Origin: Gemmatimonadales bacterium
GTDB lineage: Bacteria > Gemmatimonadota > Gemmatimonadetes > Palauibacterales > Palauibacteraceae
DNA: 6,013 bases
Direction: 5' to 3'
NCBI GenBank assembly: GCA_030636765.1
Contig: DAOVWI010000135.1
Coordinates: forward strand, 1 to 6,013
In this document: in pieces, positions 1 through 5,333 of the stretch
Numbering within the stretch: position 1 is the stretch's first letter
Layout of the letters: every line of letters begins with the position of its first letter
Program-made: the position numbers and the translations under genes
Notes under the pieces: generated by a model
What the model was told of the DNA's origin: nothing
Seen by the model: only the letters and a program-made list of their open reading frames with translations
Databases searched by the model: none

Positions 1-1578
1 GCCCATGTACTTTTGGGTCACACGATCGAAGATCTCGTTGAACCTCGTGAAGATCCTTCCGCGAGTTTCCGGCGTTGGCCGGAGCAGCATGCCGCACAGG
101 GCGGGGCTGAGGGTGAGCGCGTTCACGGAAGAGAACACCGTGGCGACGGAGATCGTGAGCGCGAACTGCTGGTACAGCCGCCCCGTGAGCCCGGGCATCA
201 TCGTGGTGGGCACGAACACAGCCAGCAACACGAGCGTGGTCGCGATGATCGCGCCCCCGATCTCCTCCATGCTCTTTGCAGTGGCCTCCTTGGCCTTCAT
301 CCCCTGGGTGTCGATCAGGCGCATCGTGTTCTCCACGACCATGATGGAGTCGTCCACCACGATCCCGATCGCCAGGACGAGACCGAACAGAGTCAGGTTG
401 TTGATCGACATCCCGATCAGCTTCATGGCGAAGAAGGTGCCGATGAGAGACACCGGGATGGTGACCGACGGAATGAGGGTGGTTCGGAAGTCCTGCAGGA
501 AGACGAAAACGGTGAAGATCACCAGGAGGATGGCCACGATCAGCGTCGTGACGACCTCGGAGATCGAGGCCTCGATGTACTCCGTCGAATCGTACACGAT
601 CCGGGCCTCGAGGCCTTCCGGGAAGTTCTCCTCCAGGCCGGCCATCGTCGTCCGCACGCCTTCCGCGATCGCCACCGCGTTGGCTCCGGGAAGCTGATAG
701 ACGGACAGCCCCACGCTGGGCTGTCCGTTCAGTTCCACGTACCAGCTGTAGTCCTGCGCTCCGAGCTCCACGCGGGCCACGTCGCGCAGATACACGAGTT
801 CACCTTCCCGGCCCGCCTTCACGATGATGCCCTCGAACTGCTGGACAGTGTCCAGGCGGCCCAGCGTGCTGATCGTGTATTCGAAGTTCAGTCCCGCCGG
901 GTTCGGGGGCTGCCCGATCTTGCCCGCTGCCACCTGAACGTTCTGTTCCCTCAGAGCCGATAGCACCTCGTCCGAGGTGAGATCGCGCGCCTTCAGCAGG
1001 TTCGGATCGAGCCAGATCCGCATCCCGAAGTCCTTGGCCCCCATCATGCTCACTTCGCCCACGCCGGGTACGCGCGCCAGCACGTCCTTCACGCGGGTGG
1101 TTGCGTAGTTGCTGATGAAGACGTCGTCGTACCGGCCGTCCGGTGAGATGAGGTTCACCATCAGGGTGAGGCTGGTGGACTTCTTCTTCGTCTTGAGCCC
1201 CTGGCGCTTGACCTCCTCGGGGAGCTTCGGCTCGGCGTATCCCACGCGGTTCTGCGTGAGGATCGCTGCCATGTCCACGTCCGTGCCGATCTCGAAGCTG
1301 ACCGTGAGCGTCATATTGCCCGCCGCGGTGCTCTTGGAGGACATGTAGATCATGTCCTCCACGCCGTTCACCTCCTGCTCGATCGGCAGCGCCACGGTCT
1401 GCTCCACCACCTCTGCGTTCGCGCCGGGGAAGTTGGTCGTCACCTCCACCGTGGGAGGCGTGATGTCCGGCATGCTCTCGACCGGGAGGGTCGGGATCGA
1501 GATCAGCCCGAGGATCACGATGAAGATGGAGATCACCATCGCGAAGACCGGCCGGTAGATGAATATGCGGCTGAACAT
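1..1578 (-). CDS. RND (HAE1/AcrB-type) efflux pump, inner-membrane subunit, N-terminal half (cut by window edge)
   Basis: Proton-driven export subunit of a tripartite efflux pump. The frame is open from ATG at 1578 to base 1 (526 codons, no stop), about half of a usual ~1040-residue pump. Visible in order: a first transmembrane helix (about residues 10-30) after the typical MFSRIFIYRP start; the first periplasmic porter/docking part (about 31-335), including FPGANAEVVEQ, the MRIWLDP segment near 186-192 and YLRDVARVELG near 263-273; then transmembrane helices from about 341. Helix 4 holds LAIGIVVDDSIMVVEN (402-417) with the Asp pair D409/D410, matching the proton-relay pair D407/D408 of AcrB. 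SPALCGMLLRP (491-501) ends the first membrane bundle. The relay Lys and Arg and the second half lie outside the window. Start chosen because the family N-terminus begins there and an AGGAGG lies 8 nt upstream. It follows the adaptor gene by 3 nt. Substrate cannot be told from sequence; the overall match is to the drug/hydrophobic-compound (HAE1) branch, not the metal branch. Confidence 0.96.
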   Translation of the reverse strand, partial: MFSRIFIYRPVFAMVISIFIVILGLISIPTLPVESMPDITPPTVEVTTNFPGANAEVVEQTVALPIEQEVNGVEDMIYMSSKSTAAGNMTLTVSFEIGTDVDMAAILTQNRVGYAEPKLPEEVKRQGLKTKKKSTSLTLMVNLISPDGRYDDVFISNYATTRVKDVLARVPGVGEVSMMGAKDFGMRIWLDPNLLKARDLTSDEVLSALREQNVQVAAGKIGQPPNPAGLNFEYTISTLGRLDTVQQFEGIIVKAGREGELVYLRDVARVELGAQDYSWYVELNGQPSVGLSVYQLPGANAVAIAEGVRTTMAGLEENFPEGLEARIVYDSTEYIEASISEVVTTLIVAILLVIFTVFVFLQDFRTTLIPSVTIPVSLIGTFFAMKLIGMSINNLTLFGLVLAIGIVVDDSIMVVENTMRLIDTQGMKAKEATAKSMEEIGGAIIATTLVLLAVFVPTTMMPGLTGRLYQQFALTISVATVFSSVNALTLSPALCGMLLRPTPETRGRIFTRFNEIFDRVTQKYMG

Positions 1579-1581
1579 GGC

Positions 1582-2865
1582 CTACTCCTCCTCGCCGGCC
1601 TGTTCCGTCGCCTCTGCGGCCCGCTCCGCCTCCAGCTGCTCGCGCGTCATCGGGCTCACCGGAAGGCCCGGCCGGGCCCGGAGGAGCCCTTCGACGATGT
1701 ATGTCTCGTCGCCTTCCAGCCCATCGGTCACCGTTACGGTGCCGTCCTCCTGCTTGAAGCCGACCTCGATGTAGCGCTGCTCGACGACGTTCTCCTCGCC
1801 GATCACGTAGACGTACTTGCCGCCGATGTCGCTTCCGATGGCCCGCTCCTCCACGAGGATGGCGTTCGGTATCGCTCCGCCCAGGAGCCTGGCCCGCACG
1901 AAGATGCCGGGGAACAGAAGTAGGTCCGGGTTGGGGATCACGGCGCGCGTCTGCAGAGTGCCGGTGGTCGGATTGACGGTGTTGTCGATGTAATCCATGA
2001 GTCCCTCGTGCGAGAACCCCTCCTCGTCGGCCAGCCCGACGAGCACCCGCGTTCGGCCCTCGGTTTCCTTCTCGACCTCTTCGCGCCGGCTCTCATCGAG
2101 TGGCGGCGGCTCCTCAGCCTCGGCCCTCCTCTCGGCCAGTCCCGCGCGTCTTTCCTCCGAGACCAGCTTCAGCAGCTCCAGGATCAGGATTTCCGGAACC
2201 TCGAAGTACACGAAGATCGGATCCATCCGGTTGACGGTGGTGAGGAGCGTCGGCTCGCTGAGCCCGACCAGGTTGCCGACGTCCACCAGATTGCGGCTCA
2301 CCTGGCCGTCGATCGGCGAGCGAACGAGCGTGTACCCCAGCTCCAGCTCCGCCCTGTCCAGTCGGGCCTGTGCCGAGAGGACCTGTGCCGCCGCCTCGTC
2401 CCTTTGTGCCGTGGCCCGGTCCACGTCCTGCTCGCTGACCGCGTCCGTCCGTGCCGCCCTCGTGACGCGTTCGAGGTCCGATTTGGCCAGGGCGAGCCGC
2501 GCGTGCGCGGAGCGTAGCGCGGCCTCCGTCTCGTTGCGTTCCGCCTGGTACTGAGCCCTCTCGATGACGAAGAGCAGGTCGCCCTCGCTCACGGCTGCGC
2601 TGGGCGTGAACTCGATGCTCTCGAGGATGCCGGGCACGCGCGCCCGCACGTCCGCGGCCTCGATGGCGCGCGTCGTTCCGTTGAAGTCGGCGAATCCCGT
2701 CACGTCACGTCGCACGGGTGCCGCCACGGTCACGATGGGAGCCGGCGGCCCCTGCGAGCCTCCCCCCCCGCAAGCGGTCGCCAGGAGCGCCAGAGCTGCC
2801 CTGGACAAGATCCGCGCGCCCGCGCGCGCTGCCACGTCGCGAGAGTATCGTCGTAGGCCCTTCAT
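1582..2865 (-). CDS. RND efflux periplasmic adaptor (membrane fusion protein), lipoprotein
   Basis: Periplasmic adaptor (HlyD/AcrA family) of 427 residues that joins the inner-membrane pump to the outer-membrane factor. The N-terminus is Arg-rich, then hydrophobic, ending in a lipobox-like LLATAC with C32 as probable lipidated Cys, followed by GGGGS. Domains in order: first beta-barrel and lipoyl halves (about 45-102, with ARVPGILESIEF); coiled-coil hairpin (about 103-176, Ala/Arg/Glu heptads); second lipoyl half (177-202, TLVRSPIDGQVSRN); beta-barrel (about 205-330, with NPTTGTLQTRAVIPNPD and LLFPGIFVRARL); membrane-proximal domain (about 335-405, VEERAIGSDIGGKYVYVI). A highly charged stretch, about 236-272, enlarges the beta-barrel region compared with AcrA. 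The C-terminus is Glu/Ala-rich. ATG at 2865 overlaps the upstream stop as ATGA and has a strong Shine-Dalgarno site. The signal's n-region (about 22 residues) is long for a lipoprotein, but I see no better start. A G8 run lies right after the C32 codon. Function call is firm; substrate is unknown. Confidence 0.96.
   Translation of the reverse strand: MKGLRRYSRDVAARAGARILSRAALALLATACGGGGSQGPPAPIVTVAAPVRRDVTGFADFNGTTRAIEAADVRARVPGILESIEFTPSAAVSEGDLLFVIERAQYQAERNETEAALRSAHARLALAKSDLERVTRAARTDAVSEQDVDRATAQRDEAAAQVLSAQARLDRAELELGYTLVRSPIDGQVSRNLVDVGNLVGLSEPTLLTTVNRMDPIFVYFEVPEILILELLKLVSEERRAGLAERRAEAEEPPPLDESRREEVEKETEGRTRVLVGLADEEGFSHEGLMDYIDNTVNPTTGTLQTRAVIPNPDLLLFPGIFVRARLLGGAIPNAILVEERAIGSDIGGKYVYVIGEENVVEQRYIEVGFKQEDGTVTVTDGLEGDETYIVEGLLRARPGLPVSPMTREQLEAERAAEATEQAGEEE
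1585..1593 (-). promoter_or_regulatory. Ribosome-binding site of the RND pump, inside the adaptor's Glu tail
   Basis: The minus strand reads GAGGAGGAG, then TAG, GCC and the pump ATG. The same bases encode the last three residues (Glu-Glu-Glu) of the adaptor and give a strong Shine-Dalgarno core AGGAGG 8 nt before the pump start. This supports the ATG at 1578 and translational coupling of adaptor and pump. Confidence 0.8.
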
Positions 2866-4394
2866 CGTCCTCCCTCCTCCTGCGCCGGCCGGGCGCTCAG
2901 CCGCTCCGCCGTCGGCTCCTCCAGCGCCCAGCCGCCGCCGAGCGCCTTGTTGAGGGAGATGAGGTTCAGCACGACCTGACCCTCGCTCGTCGCGAGCTCG
3001 TCCTGCTGCTGAAACAGGAAGCGCTGGGTGTCGAGCACGTTCTGGAAGTTGGTAAGGCCGGAGAGGTACTGGGTGTGGACGAGCTCGACGGAGCGCTGGC
3101 TGGCTCTGGCGGCGTCCGCCAAACGCTCTCGCCTGATTCGCTCTTTGGCGTACGCGATCAGTGAGTTTTCCACTTCCTCGAGGGCGGTGAGCACCACCAG
3201 CTCGTACGCGACCATGGCCTGGTCCGTCCGTGCGTACTCGACCTTGATCCGGTTCCGGATCTTGCCGCCCTGGAAGATGTTCCAGCTGAAGCCCGGGATG
3301 ATGCCCCAGGCGATGCTGGCCGGGTTCCCAAGATCGCTGAAGTTGATGGACTCGAGGCCGAAGAAGCCGAGAATCGAGAAGCGGGGGTAGAGATCTGCCG
3401 TCGCGACCCCCACCCGCGCGGTCTGGGCGGCCAGCCGTCGCTCGGCGCGCCGGATGTCCGGCCTCCGTCTCAACAGGTCGCCGGGCATCCCGACCGTGAT
3501 CCCCTCACTGGGATCGGGGATCGGCGCGGGCGCGTCCAGCAGCTCGTCCAGCGTTCCGGGCGGCTCCCCGAGCAGCACCGCCAGCCGGTTCTTGGCGAAG
3601 GTGAGCTGGATCTCCAGGGAGGGTATTGCGGCCTCCGTGTTCGCCAGGTTCGACTCCGCCTGGGAGACATCGAGCGCCGACGTCAGCCCGGCGCCAAAAC
3701 GATCGCGTGTGAGCTGAAGACTCCGGCGCTGGCCTTCTGCGTTGGAGCGCGCGAACGCGATCCGTGCCTGAGAAGATCGCACGTCGATGTACGAGGCGGC
3801 GACCTCCGCGTACAGGGTGACGAGCACGTCACGATAATCCTCGATCGAAGCCTGGAACTCGGCGGTAGCCGCCTCGACCTGTCGTCTGATGCGGCCGAAG
3901 ACGTCGATCTCCCAGCTCGCGTCGAACCCGACCGACCAGAAGTCGGCTGGGTTCTCGAACGCAGGTCCTTCACCGTCCTCTCCCTCACCCGGCTCGCCCT
4001 CCGGGAACTGCGTCGCGTTCTCGCTGATTCTCGTGCGGGAGTACGCGCCGCTCAGCGTCAGTGACGGCAGATTATCGCCCGTGGCGATGCCCCGGAGGGC
4101 CCGTGCCTCCCGCACTCGGGCCACCGCGGCGGCCACATCGAGGCTGGAGATCTCGGCCTGTCGGATAAGCTCCGTGAGCACGGAGTCGCCGAGCGCCGTC
4201 CACCAGCGCTCGATGTCGGGCTCGTCCTTCGAGAGCTCACCGGCCACCGCGGCCGACCAGAGGTCGGGCGTCGGCGCGAGCGGCTGCACGTAGTCGGGTC
4301 CGACCGTGCATGCTCCCATGAGGAGCAGGCCGGCCAGGCAGGTCGCTGAAGAAACCAGGGGAGCCAGGCGGAAGCGTTGGGCCGAGGATGGCAT
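2862..4394 (-). CDS. Outer-membrane efflux factor, NodT/OprM-type lipoprotein (TolC superfamily)
   Basis: Outer-membrane exit duct of the tripartite pump, 510 residues, close to the usual ~470-500 of the NodT/OprM family. Lipoprotein signal: hydrophobic 15-28 ending LLLMGAC, with C29 followed by TVGPDYVQP, a hallmark of this family. Two repeated outer-membrane-efflux domains are visible, about 70-275 and 300-485. The first contains WEIDVFGRIRR (161-171) and RDRFGAGLTSALDVSQAE (230-247). The second contains DLLRRRPDIRRAERRL (306-321), ADLYPRFSILGFFG (333-346) and the matching QYLSGLTNFQNVLDTQR (442-458). The two barrel strands of the first repeat are separated by an unusual acidic Gly/Glu/Pro loop, about 131-146, probably facing the cell exterior. 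Start ATG at 4394 has AGGAAGG 5 nt upstream and gives a complete lipoprotein signal. It lies 20 nt after the channel gene and overlaps the adaptor gene by 4 nt. Confidence 0.96.
   Translation of the reverse strand: MPSSAQRFRLAPLVSSATCLAGLLLMGACTVGPDYVQPLAPTPDLWSAAVAGELSKDEPDIERWWTALGDSVLTELIRQAEISSLDVAAAVARVREARALRGIATGDNLPSLTLSGAYSRTRISENATQFPEGEPGEGEDGEGPAFENPADFWSVGFDASWEIDVFGRIRRQVEAATAEFQASIEDYRDVLVTLYAEVAASYIDVRSSQARIAFARSNAEGQRRSLQLTRDRFGAGLTSALDVSQAESNLANTEAAIPSLEIQLTFAKNRLAVLLGEPPGTLDELLDAPAPIPDPSEGITVGMPGDLLRRRPDIRRAERRLAAQTARVGVATADLYPRFSILGFFGLESINFSDLGNPASIAWGIIPGFSWNIFQGGKIRNRIKVEYARTDQAMVAYELVVLTALEEVENSLIAYAKERIRRERLADAARASQRSVELVHTQYLSGLTNFQNVLDTQRFLFQQQDELATSEGQVVLNLISLNKALGGGWALEEPTAERLSARPAQEEGGR
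2866..2880 (-). promoter_or_regulatory. Ribosome-binding site of the adaptor, inside the end of the outer-membrane factor gene
   Basis: The minus strand reads GGAGGAGGGAGGACG directly before the adaptor ATG. AGGAGG (2878-2873) lies 7 nt from the start. The same bases encode Glu-Glu-Gly-Gly-Arg at the C-terminus of the upstream protein. Together with the ATGA stop/start overlap (2862-2865) this points to coupled translation. Confidence 0.8.
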
Positions 4395-4399
4395 GGATT

Positions 4400-4406
4400 C
4401 CTTCCT
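4400..4406 (-). promoter_or_regulatory. Ribosome-binding site of the outer-membrane factor
   Basis: Minus-strand AGGAAGG, 5 nt before the ATG at 4394, within the 20-nt gap after the channel stop codon. It supports the chosen start. The gap is too short for a separate terminator and promoter, so this gene is probably read through from the channel gene. Confidence 0.65.
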
Positions 4407-4414
4407 GAGGGTGG

Positions 4415-5107
4415 TTAGCTTCGTTGCTGCGTCGCGTGGATGCCGACCAGGCGGGCCACGATGATCACCAGGAAGAGCTGGCCGAGCGTTGCCTCCATCA
4501 TCGCCAGCAAGCGCGCCAGGTCGGACGCGGGGGCAATGTCTCCGTAGCCGAGCGTGGTGAGCGTGACGAAGCTGAAGTAGGTGAGGTGGCCGTCACTTTT
4601 CCCCGTCTCTCCGCTCATCCACCCGGGTTCCTCCCCTCCGCGCGGAACGGAGAACGCCTGCGGATCCAGCGTCTCGGTGATGCCGTACGCCATGGCCCAG
4701 ATCAGAGCGAAGAGCAGATAGACGCTCGCCACGGCGAAGAGGGCTTCGGTGGTCACCTGGGTGGTACGCAGGATGTGGCGGAGAAGAGTTCCGGCCAGGT
4801 AGAGGAGGAAGAGCACTCCGAAGATCCTCCCGGCGATGAGCGGCTCCGCGGGGCCGATGATCAGCTGGATCCAGCTCAGAAGAATCGAGGGTGCCGCGAG
4901 CGCGATTCCGATCATCAGCGTGCGTCGCTCCTGAGCCACCGTGGCCAGAGCGGCCAGGGCCAGCAACGTGAACAGCGTCGGCCAGCTGATCGAGACCAGC
5001 CCGGGTGGCAGGAACACGGGCACGGCCAGCATGAGGATGAGCGCGACGAAAAGGAAACTGAAGCGGATCGTCACCGATGGCTGAAGCAACCGATCGAGCA
5101 AGTGCAT
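4415..5107 (-). CDS. Potassium-channel-like membrane protein (pore-loop ion channel, six predicted membrane segments)
   Basis: Inner-membrane pore-loop channel of 230 residues. The filter reads TLTTLGYGDIAP (182-193), with the potassium-channel signature LGYGD at 186-190 preceded by a pore helix (about 174-185). Hydrophobic segments lie at about 16-34, 43-58, 63-84, 92-111, 121-143 and 197-220, so the pore unit is the last two plus the loop. Segment 4 (92-111) lacks the regular Arg/Lys spacing of a voltage sensor. No cytosolic TrkA-N/RCK or cyclic-nucleotide domain follows; the tail after the last helix is about ten residues. A hydrophilic turret, about 146-173, precedes the pore helix. I start at ATG 5107: it has GGAG 6 nt upstream and begins a normal membrane-protein N-terminus. 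A longer frame from TTG at 5209 adds 34 residues with no support. K+ selectivity is inferred from the filter. The gene is first of a tight block with the efflux genes. Confidence 0.9.
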   Translation of the reverse strand: MHLLDRLLQPSVTIRFSFLFVALILMLAVPVFLPPGLVSISWPTLFTLLALAALATVAQERRTLMIGIALAAPSILLSWIQLIIGPAEPLIAGRIFGVLFLLYLAGTLLRHILRTTQVTTEALFAVASVYLLFALIWAMAYGITETLDPQAFSVPRGGEEPGWMSGETGKSDGHLTYFSFVTLTTLGYGDIAPASDLARLLAMMEATLGQLFLVIIVARLVGIHATQQRS

Positions 5108-5113
5108 CTTCGA

Positions 5114-5117
5114 CTCC
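5114..5117 (-). promoter_or_regulatory. Ribosome-binding site that decides the channel start
   Basis: Minus-strand GGAG, 6 nt before ATG at 5107. It favours this start over the in-frame TTG at 5209, which lies within the repeat-rich intergenic segment. Confidence 0.55.
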
Positions 5118-5189
5118 GCGCCTGGGGCACCATGGCTGGGGCGGAAGCTGCATGCGAGCGCCCCTCTCGTTCGCACAAGTAAGGAACGT

Positions 5190-5204
5190 GACGTGGCGAA
5201 CGTC
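5190..5204. repeat. Short inverted repeat GACGT-N5-ACGTC
   Basis: Perfect 5-bp arms around GGCGA, about 85 bp upstream of the channel start. It overlaps the first copy of the 17-bp direct repeat. Possible operator for the efflux block; evidence is symmetry and place only. Confidence 0.3.
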
Positions 5205-5245
5205 GGCAAGCGCGTCGTTCACGAACCTCGCACGTCGGCAACCGC
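5197..5245. repeat. Imperfect 17-bp direct repeat, two copies offset by 32 bp
   Basis: Copies at 5197-5213 and 5229-5245 agree at 15 of 17 positions around an identical core ACGTCGGCAA (5200-5209 and 5232-5241). The 32-bp offset is close to three helical turns, so two protein units could bind the same face. Regulator-site function is inferred only from position and spacing. Confidence 0.5.
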
Positions 5246-5261
5246 TGACCACTGGCGGTCA
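5246..5261. repeat. Short inverted repeat TGACC-N6-GGTCA
   Basis: Perfect 5-bp arms around a 6-nt spacer. A second overlapping dyad, ACCGC-N9-GCGGT, covers 5241-5259. Such dyads are typical in size of a dimeric repressor half-site pair, but 5-bp arms also arise by chance in GC-rich DNA. Confidence 0.35.
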
Positions 5262-5279
5262 TGCGCGTAACACTGGCGG
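5250..5279. repeat. 9-bp direct repeat CACTGGCGG, two copies offset by 21 bp
   Basis: Exact copies at 5250-5258 and 5271-5279. The 21-bp offset equals two helical turns. The first copy overlaps the dyad at 5246-5261. The pair lies 55-84 bp before the plus-strand gene, over its weak candidate promoter, so an operator or activator site is plausible but unproven. Confidence 0.45.
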
Positions 5280-5322
5280 CTTCGCCGTACCGTCCGCACT
5301 TTCGGGAACACTCATCATCCCG

Positions 5323-5327
5323 AGGAG
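5323..5327 (+). promoter_or_regulatory. Ribosome-binding site of the exported protein gene
   Basis: AGGAG, 6 nt before ATG at 5334. A second ATG at 5338 is in another frame and does not give the signal peptide, so the first ATG is chosen. Confidence 0.65.
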
Positions 5328-5333
5328 AATTGA

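Larger units (their letters stand above)
5108..5333. promoter_or_regulatory. Divergent intergenic region, presumed to hold both promoters and operator sites
   Basis: 226 bp separate the starts of the divergent channel and exported-protein genes, so promoters for both must lie here or in the adjoining ends. It contains two pairs of direct repeats and several short dyads, listed separately. I see no convincing sigma-70 promoter. The best plus-strand candidate is CTGACC (5245-5250), 17 nt, then TAACAC (5268-5273); it is a weak match, and promoters of unplaced GC-rich phyla may not follow the consensus. No terminator, small RNA or riboswitch was recognised. Confidence 0.6.

Noticed and set aside
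13..963. 316-codon open frame on the plus strand opposite the RND pump
   Set aside because: His/Arg/Asp-rich antisense shadow; the minus-strand frame matches an RND pump along its whole length, including the Asp pair.
2813..2829. Alternating CG/GC run that might suggest Z-DNA or a structural element
   Set aside because: It lies in the adaptor's signal region and is explained by Arg/Ala codons in GC-rich DNA.
4424..5182. 252-codon open frame on the plus strand opposite the channel
   Set aside because: The translation is low-complexity, full of His, Gln, Arg, Glu and Gly, as expected from the antisense of a GC-rich gene. The minus-strand frame has a clear channel signature.
5108..5209. N-terminal extension of the channel from an in-frame TTG at 5209
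   Set aside because: It adds 34 residues with no channel-like feature, has no clear Shine-Dalgarno site, and would swallow part of the repeat-rich region. ATG at 5107 has GGAG at good spacing.
5275..5287. Small hairpin (GGCG-GCTT-CGCC or CGGC-TTC-GCCG) as a terminator
   Set aside because: The stem is only four pairs, no T-run follows, and it lies upstream of a gene rather than after one.
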